A stretch of 64,000 bases of DNA. Source: Acanthacorydalis orientalis. Taxonomy: Eukaryota; Arthropoda; Insecta; Megaloptera; Corydalidae. Made by a program: the position numbers and the translations under genes. The stretch is from assembly GCA_034766995.1 (NCBI GenBank), contig CM068318.1, positions 4,852,001 through 4,916,000 on the forward strand, given 5' to 3'. Under the pieces are notes generated by a model. The model made no database searches. It saw only the letters and a program-made list of their open reading frames with translations, and had not been told where the DNA came from. Positions 37,496 through 48,226 of this stretch are shown in pieces; position 1 is the first letter of the stretch; the number at the start of each line of letters is the position of its first letter.

Positions 37496-37859
37496 TAAGT
37501 ATTTGTGGTTTATAAGGTGAGTGTAAAGTTAATTTATGAAATGGAATTTGGCCACCGTGAAATAATCATATTGTGAATAATACAACTGATGATCAATAAT
37601 TATATTCACTGATTAACGATCGACAATCACTTTCCTAAAATTGATAGGATTTAAAAGAATTGTTTCATGTTAAGAACATTTGAACTGCACTCTTTATTTT
37701 TATATCCATTACTATAAATTAAAAAAAGATATATAATAGACTACACAGTGACATAAAATATTTGTTATGAATATATAGAAAGTAGGATTCTGAAATTATG
37801 ACAAATCTTATATATAGAGAGAACACTTCCTTCGACACAGTACAAGATCTGAAAAGAAA

Positions 37860-38300
37860 AAAAAATCATCGTTCGTTTGTGTGACGGATTCGCGTACATT
37901 ATTGATGATTGAAATCACTAGCGACGTATCCGAAAGTCTTACAAGCGTTTTCGATCCGATCGCCGAACAATCGTGTACAACCTCTTCGAGAGTTTCGGCC
38001 CATTCCGTATACATTTGTAGTCATTGGCGTGGCAACAGCAACAATACGTTCGGGCGTGTTGCAGAGGAACTGGGTCTTTTGCAGGCCGCTGTGATATCAA
38101 TAACGTGTAAGGGCGAATGTCTACTAGTACGAGTAGTACGCGTTCGGTTTCCAAATCGAAAAGTCGAACATGATTAATGAGACGCGCGGCATTGCTGCTT
38201 GTTTACGGTCCGTTATTACTCGCTATTACTGCCTAGTCGTCGTTTACCGAGCTCCGCCGTCGGTGTGTAATTGTGACGGGACTATTTATGTTATGGCATT
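37860..38300. promoter_or_regulatory. CpG-rich island
   Basis: A GC-richer block (CGTCGTTTACCGAGCTCCGCCGTCGG at 38238-38263 is the most CpG-dense part). Four overlapping frames on both strands (37808-38177) conflict and lack motifs. Possible enhancer or promoter. Confidence 0.4.
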
Positions 38301-38394
38301 CTGTACACACTTGCAGTAATTTAAATAAATGGCTCCCGATACGGTTTATTATGTCGGTTTTCGATATTTCACCACCGTTGTTCATTTATATACA

Positions 38395-38397
<3 letters not shown>

Positions 38398-38445
<48 letters not shown>
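38398..38445. repeat. (TA)n microsatellite
   Basis: About 48 bp of TA at the downstream edge of the island. Confidence 0.95.
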
Positions 38446-38447
<2 letters not shown>

Positions 38448-38715
38448 ACACTATAAGTATAGAGCTATAGACACGATTGGCACTAATAGCAGTTCTGATT
38501 AGTTACCTAGTTTATCATAATATACTTATCATTATCGAATCTCAATTTAATGACAAACTACACATATAATTGTGCATATTGAGAGGACGTGTATATATAA
38601 GTCAATATTAGTTAAAATATCATTCTAAAATCTGCATTTAAGAAACTATTATATTTTTGAAGTTATTTTTCTTACTTTGAGGCCACTATTTGAATATTTT
38701 TCACGACCATTTTCG

Positions 38716-38764
38716 TCTATTGATGTCTTGAAGTGAATAGTATCCTAGTGAAGATATCAATAGA
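38716..38764. other. 14-bp hairpin
   Basis: TCTATTGATGTCTT (38716-38729) pairs with AAGATATCAATAGA (38751-38764) with one mismatch (G-U if transcribed) and a 21-nt loop. It is long for chance in such a short span and may be a remnant of the dispersed foldback family. Confidence 0.35.
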
Positions 38765-39059
38765 TGACATTATGTGTAGAAAATATTTAAATAAAGATTT
38801 TAAGGATAAGTAATATAACTTAAGATTCAATTACAGAGGTATGAATACAATTGCTGTCTTATTTTATTTTTATAATGAATTTACTTTAAAATTGGTCAGA
38901 TAGGAATAAGTCTTTGAAGTCTATAAAAATAAACAACATATAATTAAAACAGGTCATGTGATAAAATTGTAAGATTGTAGAGGAATTAAGAAATTATTAA
39001 CTTGATAAGAAATGTTAAAAAGAGACTGAAATATGGAACTTTCCTAGTGTTTCATATAA

Positions 39060-39175
39060 AGGTGATTAAATTTAGGCTATTTTTTTCATTGATCTAGTGT
39101 TTGTTTTTCTTCAATTACAATCATTGTTTACAAAGAAAAACGAGTAATTAGTGAAACGTCAAATTTAATTCAAGG
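39060..39175. mobile_element. Small foldback relic related to the 35.5-kb element
   Basis: The left part AGGTGATTAAATTTAGGCTATTTT resembles the left end of the 35.5-kb element (AGGGTGATTCAATTCAGGCTTCC). It is partly inverted-repeated at the right (CGTCAAATTTAATTCAAGG, 39157-39175), and TTTTTCTT is mirrored by AAGAAAAA. Short and decayed. Confidence 0.3.
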
Positions 39176-39180
39176 TAAAA

Positions 39181-39183
<3 letters not shown>

Positions 39184-39232
<49 letters not shown>
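39184..39232. repeat. (TA)n microsatellite
   Basis: About 49 bp of TA. Confidence 0.95.
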
Positions 39233-39239
<7 letters not shown>

Positions 39240-39389
39240 TAAAAATGAAATATATATATATATATTTAAAAATGAAATTGTGACATTGAGCTTTCATAAT
39301 ATTTTTGATAATTTCGCAATTAAAAATAGAGTAGTAGTAGATTTGCTTTCGGTTAATAAACAACACTGAACGACTGTTATTTTTTCAAA

Positions 39390-39740
39390 GTCAATATATG
39401 TGACTGCACACACCGCAAATACGTATAATCTTATTTAGTTTTAAATCACAGCGGTGTGTTAACGTATGTTTAAATTAAACAAACCGTCAATATATCCGAT
39501 TAGCTCTAACTTTAGAGTCGTACATTGTTTCATTGTACAAAGCATCAGACTATTATGCTTACCGTTAATTTATAGCTAATCGGATATGCTCGTAGTAAAA
39601 TTGGCGCAAGGGAGTTGTGATACTCGCAATAACGAACATTTATATAACGGCTTTGTCTCCCGAAGGCACTGTTTATTACAGATATACATTTTTATTTGAA
39701 TGAAAATGAAAACGGCGCGAAGGTAAACATTTACAGGGAT
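39390..39740. promoter_or_regulatory. CpG-richer island with structured segment
   Basis: Less AT-rich DNA with GATTAGC/GCTAATC words, a homeodomain-like ATTAGC core. It encloses the large inverted repeat at 39492-39587. No coding frame. A conserved non-coding element is plausible. Confidence 0.35.
39492..39587. other. Cloverleaf-like inverted repeat
   Basis: A perfect 14-bp inverted repeat, ATATCCGATTAGCT (39492-39505) with AGCTAATCGGATAT (39574-39587), closes a segment containing three smaller hairpins: CTCTAA/TTAGAG (39504-39509, 39512-39517), GTACA/TGTAC (about 39520-39524 and 39534-39538) and AAGCAT/ATGCTT (39540-39545, 39555-39560). The layout suggests either a structured RNA or paired binding sites in opposite orientation. 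It is not a tRNA: the stem is too long, and no B box or anticodon arm fits. Confidence 0.5.
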
Positions 39741-40189
39741 ATTTGTTGTTTGTTGGTTAGCAGTATTATGTTATTATTGGATAACAGATTTATTTTATAT
39801 GTTTAACGGCACAAAATAAAATATTACTGAACTTTTAATACTGGTCAATGTTTTTTCGTCTCTTTAAATATTTGGTAATCCAGTAGAGTGAAATAGAACG
39901 TTAGGAATTTTACTTTACAATTGAAAATTGTTGCGGAGAGAGTAATAAAGGTCGATATTTGCATTTATGAACAAATATGTTGTTTTCGTGAATGGGTTTC
40001 GTTAAATATTTATGAGATATTTATTATAAATAATGTTTAACACACAGCTCTTATAAAATGTTGTTTCAGGCTTCATGACTAAATTTTCTCTCTCCGCAAA
40101 TAAATTTATGGTGAAATTTAAACATTTTTATTCTAATTTTTATTTTTTTTTTATTAGAATATTTTCTGTCAAAAGATACATTTTTGAAT

Positions 40190-40222
40190 TTACTTCATTT
40201 TTTTTGTTCATTTCAGGTAAAT
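40190..40222 (+). promoter_or_regulatory. Second, weaker recursive splice candidate
   Basis: A long pyrimidine-rich tract (CATTTTTTTTGTTCATTT) runs into CAG ending at 40216 and directly into GTAAAT (40217-40222). It lies 15.8 kb downstream of the 24.46-kb site on the same strand, a spacing usual for ratchet points. The donor half is weaker than GTAAGT and T-rich tracts are common here. Confidence 0.25.
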
Positions 40223-41029
40223 ATAATAGGTATATTTTTTTTTAAAAAAAATTAATAATAAAGACATTAAAAACCTTATCAAATGAATATAAAATCTGAA
40301 TTGTACTTTTACTTGTTAGCTGTATATGATGAGTATACTAGACAAGAAGATGAATTTGAGCAAAAAAATATTGATTTTTAAAAAAATCAAAATCTATTTT
40401 CTTAAAATTAAAATCAGTTTTACAGAAGCTGCATGTGCGCTGTGTTTGAAGGAGTATATTCGTCATCCCATCATTTTTGCGACACAATCTACACACTTTT
40501 AAAATAGGGCGACACAGCTAACAGATTAATAATATTTTTTATGATAAAACCTTCATCTTTGTTTAAAGAAATTGTTTCAATGTTATGTTTACTTTTATTA
40601 ATATTTTTTAAATATATTTTTCAGTTACTCCACAAAGTATAAAATACATTTTTAATCAAAAAGATTCAATAATTGATTGGATTGTCATCTTGGATTAATA
40701 TTCATATGCATTTAAATGAAAATTCAATCACCATCATAGTATAAAGGCATAGAAAAGCAGTTGTTTATAGTGTGAATGGAAAATTCTGTTGATAAATCTT
40801 TAAAAATAGTGAATAGTTTTATCTAATAATAGAAATTAATCAAAGATATATCCAAGAAGTGAAAAAATAAAAAATTAACACTGAATAATTATTTTTCAAT
40901 TTGATTTTTCGCTCTAAATGGTTTTATGATTAAAATTGTTTAATAATCGAATTATGGCAAGTTTTTTTTCTTCTACGAATTTAAATACCAATATCATCTT
41001 AATAAATGTGTTGAGTAACTGAAATTTTT

Positions 41030-41112
41030 ATTATCTCTCTGATATGACAAAAGCATTATCAGAATACACTTACAATGATCAATAATCAATTATTGAAGAT
41101 TTTTGATTAGAA
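41030..41112 (+). repeat. Old dispersed repeat family, copy G
   Basis: CTCTGATATGACAAAAGCAT...AGAATACACTTACAATGATC then AATAATCAATTATTGAAGAT and TTTTTGATTAG match the hairpin-linker-core order of the other copies. Confidence 0.4.
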
Positions 41113-41623
41113 AAAAATGTTTGTTAGGGACTGAAAAATTAATTTGTATAAGTAAATTTGATGATAATGCTTAAAACTCAACAATGTATATTAAAATTTC
41201 ATATTTCTATACAAGTGAACTGTTTTACTTAAGACATAATCGCTTTACTCTACTATATTTTTCTATAATAATACTTGAGAATGATATTAGTGGAATTTGT
41301 GTACTTTTTTAATAATTTTTATGCTCATATACTTGTTTTATTTTTTATTTAAATTTATATTTTAATTTATATCAAAGAAATCATTTTTAATCTTTAAACA
41401 GTTGTTTTAATGTTTTACTGAAATAGTTTGAACAATTTATATCAAGTAATAATTTATTTATCGCTATATAAAACAGTAAAATGGGAATAAGAAATGAATA
41501 TGAATTTATCTTTATATACTTGTTCAAAAAAGTAATGCTTAATTTTATGTCTGTGAAAAATAAATTCAAATTATATATTGAGACACGTTTTTCATATTTA
41601 TTTGAGAAATAAAAATGTATGTG

Positions 41624-41692
<69 letters not shown>
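41624..41692. repeat. (TA)n microsatellite
   Basis: About 69 bp of TA. Confidence 0.95.
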
Positions 41693-41694
<2 letters not shown>

Positions 41695-42048
41695 CGAATA
41701 AACTTCATTTCCAGTTGCTACATAAACAGGACTGCGGTCCGTGTAAGACTGTGTCGAAATTAATAATTATGAACAAATTAAAAATGAGATCCAAGCAAAT
41801 GATATACACAGAAGTGAATCAACTGTTTAATCACTGAAAATCTCGAAATAATGTCTCTCTTAATTTTGTTTTTTGTGGTCGGACTTTTAATTAAAATCAT
41901 TTGTACGTTTCGCGAATTAATTACAATTTTCAATTAGCCTCCTCCGGCATCGAATTATTCGTTCGGGATAAAGGATGAACGCGCACCAATTTCATCTCGT
42001 TTTTTTTGTGCAGGGTTTCGCTCTACGCGACGTACGTTTTCGTGCGAA

Positions 42049-42051
<3 letters not shown>
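41693..42051. other. Mixed DNA with a small CpG-richer patch
   Basis: The stretch 41930-42050 is CpG-richer (TCTACGCGACGTACGTTTTC) and leads straight into the longest (TA)n array. No gene. Confidence 0.5.

Positions 42052-42122
<71 letters not shown>
42052..42122. repeat. Longest uninterrupted (TA)n array
   Basis: About 71 bp of pure TA, able to form a cruciform or slipped hairpin. Its true length may be compressed or unstable in assembly. Confidence 0.95.
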
Positions 42123-42124
<2 letters not shown>

Positions 42125-42635
42125 GTACCCGAATCAATGTTGTTCATTGTAACGAAACTAATTCCTTATGATTCATATGTTTGAGATGAAATTATTTTGT
42201 GTAAATATATACATTTGTCGTTTTAATTATAAAAAAGAGTAAAATCCGTCGCGTTCGCCGAGTTATATCCTGTGGGAAGATTTTTTTTTTTTGTGTTGTT
42301 TTTGCTCGATTTACTTTTAGTGAGGACATAATTTCATTTTATTGCCCAATTTGAATTTTTAAAAGATTTGTTTCTAGATTACTTTACAATAATACGCATT
42401 TTCGTTGTAATTGTATTTATAAGAGACTTTTAATTAATGTTTTAGTTTACTGAATCACTTTAAATAATTCCAATTACTTTCTTATACTTGTCTCGTTTTC
42501 GACTTATATATGTTATATATAAAGTTTCATTTGAACACGTTATATAAAAATTGTGTATTATTGATTTACATTTTTATTAAATACCATAGAGATTTTTACT
42601 AAAATAGTAATCATTAATCTATTTAAATGTTAAAG

Positions 42636-42686
<51 letters not shown>

Positions 42687-42736
42687 TTATAAATGAAACC
42701 GAAACCTTGATCTCAATATTAAACACTGTTGAATAA
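42123..42736. other. AT-rich spacer
   Basis: (TA)n-(TG)n array at 42639-42687. Nothing else seen. Confidence 0.6.
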
Positions 42737-43160
42737 ATAACGTGTCAAAACAACATCGAAATTTCGACAGAAACGGAACAACGTCGACGACGTCTAGCTG
42801 AGAATCATTCAAAACAAGTAAAAGACATTACAAATTGTATGAAACGATCGTAAACGGGATGTCCATAATTCTCGAAACGTACAAAGACAATTTGAAGCTG
42901 TTCATAACCTAATAAGTGCGACAGGCTTGAATATCGCATTTCATAACAAACCTCGATTCAAGCAAGCATGACAGGAATTTGTTGAGCGTATTCACGCTGA
43001 AATCAAACTTCTAAATTGGTTTCGTAGCGTTGAAGGGAAATCTTTCAGCGATAAACGAAGCGGAGCTGTACAAAAGTTTTCAATTCGTCTGTATGTGTCA
43101 CATAAAATGTATATATGTATGTACATGTTCGCGCGACTTGCTTCGACTTGTACTCATGTG
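42737..43160 (+). pseudogene. Broken coding remnant, possibly Helitron-type
   Basis: The frame from 42737 reads CQNNIEISTETEQRRRRLAE and NHSKQVKDI before a stop at 42851. A second frame from about 42870 reads NSRNVQRQFEAVHNLISATG, one in-frame TGA, EFVERIHAEIKLLNWF and FSDKRSGAVQKFSIRL. The text is mixed-composition and non-repetitive, unlike the random frames here, and its CpG content is raised as in coding DNA. The Arg-rich E-QRRRRLAE start and the QRQFEAVHN block recall regions of Helitron-like proteins, but that is recollection and not a match. No Rep or helicase motif is present. Confidence 0.35.
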
Positions 43161-44669
43161 AGAGATGTGTGTGTAGTATTCCTGCAATCGACTACTGGAA
43201 TCAAATAATAATAGCTTGGGCATGGATGGAAGCACTTATGGTTGGAAAAGTGATAAATCGGATCGAACGATAAGACTGGATGAAATTAAAATGGTCTGTG
43301 TCTCGATATACACAGTTTTTATTTTCAGAAAAATCAAAATAAATATTCACTTATATGTCTTTTAAAACTTTTCATTCTCAATTTTTTTAATAACCATATT
43401 ATAACAATATGTGATGTTTTTTTTCATATTTGATATCTTTAAAAATAGAACTATACTTCAAATCAATCAACTCAATATATCTTAGTTTTTGTAAAAGAAT
43501 TACACCTTAATAACAATAAACAGACAATTCAAAATCTTGTATATAAACCATTATTAATAAGTTCAATATTAAAAAATTAAAAATAGAAATTACATCTTAA
43601 TAAGGAAGATATTGAATATTCCAAACATCTTAAAACTTAAAAAAAATCTGTTGTTATAAAATGTTTTATATTGAAAAAACATATTGTTTCATATAAAATG
43701 TACCAATCAAAATTTCAACTTTCAATTTGGTTAATAAATCCTTATTTTTATTATTTGAGTCGATATATGTGTATTGGCAACATTTATCGACTGATTTTGT
43801 AGAATTTGAACACTAAATTATCAAGAAAAAAGAACTTCAACGATTTCTGACTTATAATTTCGCTGTTCTCTATATATATAAAGACTTGTAAAAAGATTTT
43901 CTATACGTTAGCAATTTGAAGAGGTGAGAATATTGGTACCATCATTCAAATATACATACACAGTAGTTGATTGTTACAAAATTCATTGATAAACATTTAT
44001 TGAATATTTTTGATCAGACTTGATTTGCAGTGAAAAAAAATCATTTGTGAGTCTGAACAAAACATTTTTGAATTATGAAACCCTGCTAAGGTTTAAGGAA
44101 ATATTTCTCTGATTCGCTGATTGTACCAATTATATAACTGAAATTAAATCATAAAAGTCTTTGGAAATTTGTAAAATGTAAACAAATCTTTATAAAATAC
44201 TTATTAAAAATTTTCTGATTATTAAAAAAATTAAGTCTGTGATTTCAATAAGAGTGAATAAGAATAAAAGTACAAACAACACAATACCGTTCTGGCACTG
44301 TGATTAAATTCATTTTTACAAGTTAATTATTTAAAATATCGCAAAAAAATACAAAAAATATTTTTTCTAACCAAACATGTTCAGTAAATGATTATTGAAT
44401 ATTTTTGATTATTTCCTTTACGGATTTTGATGGTGATTTCATTATTTTCAGAGTAATAAGGTATAGAATAAAACAGTTGTGTGTTCCTTATGATAGTGTA
44501 GATCTTGTTATTAGTTGCGATCAATTTTAAACAAAAATGATTCCTAAAAAAAGTATAATTTGCTACTTAAAAAAAAATTTCCAAATTAACTGGATCAAAT
44601 GTAGATCGATAAACATATCTACAATTAATTAAGAAATTGAAAAAAAAAACTCTTTTAGTTTCGGTTCAG
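43161..44669. other. AT-rich spacer with repeat copies
   Basis: Dispersed-repeat copies H (about 43915-44032) and I (about 44373-44460) lie here. No gene seen. Confidence 0.55.
43915..44460 (+). repeat. Old dispersed repeat family, copies H and I
   Basis: Copy H has GAAGAGGTGAGAATATTGGT then ACCATC, and the core ATAAACATTTATTGAATATT then TTTTGATCAG. Copy I has the foldback core in full: CATGTTCAGTAAATGATTAT followed by TGAATATTTTTGATTA, with GATGG downstream. Copies H and I show that the core is palindrome-like (ATGTTCAATAAAT against ATTTATTGAACAT). Confidence 0.4.
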
Positions 44670-45130
44670 TAAACTGTCAATCTGCGACTAGTACCCGTAC
44701 ATAACATCCGCCATCGTCGTTCCTCTCCCATAACCGCAAACAGGCACGGGATGCAAAACATCGTTCGCATTGTTTACGACCGAATATTGTATTAATAACG
44801 CAGCAAGATGCTTTTCTGCATTGTGCGTCGATCGATACGCGCGCGAGTATCGTAATTCAAAGCTCATATCTTAATTTGCGTGTGTAATGTAGCCTCTACG
44901 TTCGCGACGCATTAACGCCGCGGCGGGTGCGCGCGAACGCGCAAGAAATTATACGGCGACGCAGCACTGCTTAATAGACGTTCACAATGTATACAGTGGT
45001 ACAACAACGCCTTTAATTGTGTCATTGAGGAGCACAAACAGTTTCGCAGCAGCTTCAATCGTTCGCTCTTATGAAACATTCAGTCGAGGCACCCGTTCTC
45101 GCTGCTCTGCATAAAATCGACTTTACAATG
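44670..45130. promoter_or_regulatory. Strongest CpG-rich island in the window
   Basis: An extreme local composition change: GCGGCGGGTGCGCGCGAACG at about 44921-44940, CGATACGCGCGCGAGTATCG (44833-44852, a 6-bp inverted repeat around GCGCGCGA), and GCATTAACGCCG. No frame is open across it. Candidate CpG-type promoter or enhancer. If it is a promoter, strand and transcript are unknown. Confidence 0.45.
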
Positions 45131-45234
45131 CGACCAATGTGTTTAGTAGTGCAAATGTTATGTTGTCTATGGAGCGGAACACTGCTTGATATTTTCGCTT
45201 TAATAACAATACATTCGAATTAATCTCGTCTGTA

Positions 45235-45267
45235 TACACACACGCACATATATATATATACATATAC

Positions 45268-45312
<45 letters not shown>

Positions 45313-45315
45313 CAC
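45235..45315. repeat. Compound (CA)/(TA)/(TACA) microsatellite
   Basis: About 80 bp mixing CA, TA and TACA units, directly downstream of the island. Confidence 0.9.
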
Positions 45316-45469
45316 GTGTCTGTGTATGTATATATGTATTTACATATTCTTAAAGATGTAACAGCGTCTACTGCCTACACTGTTCAACATCCACACATTT
45401 CTTCCACCATTCTCTACCTTGAAATTGTTCTTCCTTGAAATTTATGCTGTTCGTGACCTTTCACACAGA

Positions 45470-45880
45470 AATGCGTAGAATTGTCGACTCGTGCAACCTA
45501 AATATTTTAATGAAAATCTACAACTCGTCCGCTGAATTAAATAAAAAGTTGCTGCAGTTATTTCGTGTCAATTACACACCGTTCTTTTATAAACCTAATT
45601 GAACGACGAAATATTCGAAAAGTCCGAAATTAATTAACTGCTAGAAAACAATTAAATAAATTGCATAAGCGCGTACTGATTGAAATGTTTGCGTAGCACT
45701 GTCATAACAGATACATTCTTATCAACAAAGGTCTGTGGTACGATTCAAAGGGTAAAGGAATTGGAGTAGCTGTTGAGTGGTAATATACCAAGAAGTGACG
45801 GCGACCGTCGAACGAACGGAATATTCGATTAGGTCCTTGGGGAGTTGAAACGGTCAAGGCGGCACGAAGTCGGTCGAGAG
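45470..45880. promoter_or_regulatory. CpG-richer island with homeodomain-type sites
   Basis: Contains CCGAAATTAATTAACTGCTA (two overlapping TAATTA-type cores) at about 45625-45644, and a CpG-rich part at 45790-45880 (GACGGCGACCGTCGAACGAA). Enhancer-like by composition. Confidence 0.35.
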
Positions 45881-46013
45881 AACAGGAAGTTTATAACAAT
45901 TAGACGATAAACTGAATAAATGTATAGCTTTTAGAGACAGATTGTGATTAATTAAAAAAATAATAATTATATATATATAAATTTATATGTCATCTTTATA
46001 TATCAATTAATCA

Positions 46014-46055
<42 letters not shown>

Positions 46056-46582
46056 GCAGCGTAAACTGAATAACTGGTTTGGATCAACACCATAATAACA
46101 TCTATATATAAAAGTTAAAAAATTCAGAAAGAAGAATAATTGTAAAATGTGGGCTAGGTAGATGGAGGTGGCACTTTGAAATAGATAAATATGGAATCAA
46201 AGTATACAAACTATATAATGACCACATAAACAATGTATATACTAAAAGATTGGAACTATTAAGAGAAAGCTTATTTCTCAATATCCATTACATTGCCATT
46301 AATGAATTTATGGAATCAGTGCTGTGCTCAACTTAGTTAAATAAAAAGTAAATAAAAAACATTAAATATAAGTAAATAATATAGTTGAAGTATATAATGT
46401 GAGAAATAAATAAATATACAGATATAGTAGAGAATAATAAGAGAATTATAATTAAAATGTAGTAGAATAGCTAGGTTTTGTATCTACTAAGCATCACATT
46501 TGAATTCTGTTAACTAACCTGTAAAAGATGTGTGAAATACGATATGTGTACAAGATTATCAAAGTGTATATCTCAACAAAGA

Positions 46583-46587
<5 letters not shown>
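45881..46587. other. Mixed DNA with A-rich strand bias
   Basis: A (TA)n array at 46018-46052. From about 46085 to 46490 the plus strand is unusually rich in A and G compared with T, unlike its neighbours, which may mark an old insertion. No open frame or terminal repeat identifies it. Confidence 0.4.

Positions 46588-46626
<39 letters not shown>
46588..46626. repeat. (TA)n microsatellite
   Basis: About 39 bp of TA abutting the left end of the transposon, which would have inserted at TA. Confidence 0.95.
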
Positions 46627-46629
<3 letters not shown>

Positions 46630-47470
46630 GATTTTCCAATAGGAATACGATTTTTAAGAGATTCTATTTCACAGATGTCAAACTGATAGCTGTATTTTTT
46701 TTGACAATCGTTAAGTTGTGACATTTCTATTTTTTTATGGGTTCGTGTACTACAAAATAACGCAATAATACAATTGTATTATGAAAATGGTCGTTCTATA
46801 AAAGATACATTTCCTAAATTATCCGATATTTATTCTCGACATACTCGTCCATCTGAATCAACAATTCTTCGATTAGTGAGTAAATTTGAAGAGACTCGAT
46901 CAGTTAAAGATAAAGAAAAATCAGTCATTTGCCCTTACTTTTTGAGATTCAGGCTAGTAAATCGATTATTGCGAATGGAGAGATACTGAAACATGATACC
47001 CATTTTTTTGTAGATAGAACAGGATGATATAGATCTGGAGGACGTGTTGTGATTCCAGCAGGACGATGCAACAATACAGCTGGTGAAAGATTTATTTATT
47101 GAGGACGAAATTTCTTGGTCACGTTATTTTCAGAAACTGAGTTATAACTTGTCCATCGATTTAGTATCGTTGGACTATTTTATTTGGGGTAACGTTAAAT
47201 GACAAGCCTATTGCCAATAATCATAAAACAATTTCCCACGATGAATTCCCAAGAGTAATTGGTGATGTAGAGCCTTAGTTATGTACGGGTGGTATTGAAA
47301 AATTTAATAAAAGAATGGTTACTTGTAAGGAAGTACGCGGCAGTCACAGATGATTTTGTTTTACATTTATAAATGAGATACCCCACGATTATTATTGACA
47401 ATAAAGAAACATGAAATTTCAGCACAAATTCTGTGTTTTATTTAAAAAATCGACTCCATATGTGAAAACC
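46627..47470 (+). mobile_element. Decayed Tc1/mariner-like element
   Basis: About 844 bp. The left end AAGGATTTTCCAATAGGAATACGA and the inverse of the right end (from TCGACTCCATATGTGAAAACC) match as terminal inverted repeats sharing GATTTTT and GG(A)TTTTC. It is shorter than an intact element because part of the transposase is missing. Same family as the interrupted copy at 22541. Confidence 0.85.
46750..47400 (+). pseudogene. Transposase of the Tc1/mariner-like element, broken
   Basis: The N-terminal helix-turn-helix is intact in one frame: IIQLYYENGRSIKDTFPKL, then RPSESTILRLVSKFEETRSV (about 46765-46915). After a deletion, the block FQQDDAT (from 47053) corresponds to the FQQDGAT motif holding the second catalytic Asp. 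LDYFIWGNVK (about 47170-47199) corresponds to the LDFFLWG motif holding the third. The first catalytic Asp region is missing and several stops separate the blocks. This layout is typical of insect mariner-like transposases with an HTH_29-type N terminus. Confidence 0.85.
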
Positions 47471-47689
47471 ATGTATATATATATATATGTACTACTTGTA
47501 AATTATTGATAAAACTAAAAAATAATAATTATAAAATTATAAAATAAAACTAAAATTGTTTTAAACTAAAAAAGCTTGCTTTAAACTCGACATTTATTAT
47601 TTTTCATGAGACTTTCATTCCTTTTTATAATAATAAAACACCTTACACGCAAAATATAGATAACACATCTCATTCTTTCAAAAAAAATG
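47471..47689. other. AT-rich spacer
   Basis: Short (TA)n at 47473-47489 next to the transposon right end. Nothing else. Confidence 0.6.
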
Positions 47690-48100
47690 TGTCATTCATT
47701 TCGGTTGTGCGGTAAAGTCTGCCGGCATGTTTGCATGGCAGATATTCTGTTGCAGTTCCCGTCAGCTTCGTCGTGTAGGCCCAGCTTGAAAAGCTTTTAC
47801 GACGTAGACATTTTGCGCGCCGAGACAGCTGTTGCAGATAACAAACGACGGAAAAGTACTTCGTAATATGAAAAACATTTTGTTTTAAACGGCTTCCTAG
47901 AAAATATATTCCGTGTACGTACATACATATACACATATTCCAGTGATATGTGTCAATGTGTACGTCTGTCTGTTCAGACGAAGCTCGTGTGTGGGTATGA
48001 GTGTGTGTGTGTGTGATATCAACTTATCCTCAGAGATATAAAATGTGATTTGAGCACGGTTTGGACGTGCATCGTGGCGGAAAACATATGCGTTTGAGTC
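47690..48100. promoter_or_regulatory. CpG-richer island
   Basis: A GC-richer block (CATTTTGCGCGCCGAGACAG at 47809-47828). Minus-strand frames at 47670-47936 and 47897-48241 overlap it but have no known domain, and the second ends in Tyr-Ile repeats. Confidence 0.3.
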
Positions 48101-48195
48101 TTTTTTTCTGACGTTCATCTTTATCGGCTGTGTGATGTATTGAACGTTTAAGATCGTTTTTTTAAATGTATTTTCATTAAAATAAATCCCTCTAG

Positions 48196-48226
<31 letters not shown>

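Larger units (their letters stand above)
35798..37859. other. AT-rich DNA with two dispersed-repeat copies
   Basis: A (TA)n array at 36805-36856, then copies C and E of the dispersed repeat at about 37046-37178 and 37369-37495. The frame at 36356-36568 is unsupported. Confidence 0.55.
38446..39389. other. AT-rich spacer
   Basis: Holds a small hairpin (38716-38764), a foldback-like relic (39060-39175) and (TA)n arrays at 39184-39232 and 39250-39266. Confidence 0.55.
39741..41623. other. AT-rich spacer
   Basis: Contains the weaker recursive splice candidate (40190-40222) and dispersed-repeat copies F (about 40590-40745) and G (41030-41112). No gene. Confidence 0.55.

Noticed and set aside
37808..38177. 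Cluster of frames of 61-98 codons on both strands
   Set aside because: Same reasoning: low stop density in a CpG-rich island and no recognisable protein.
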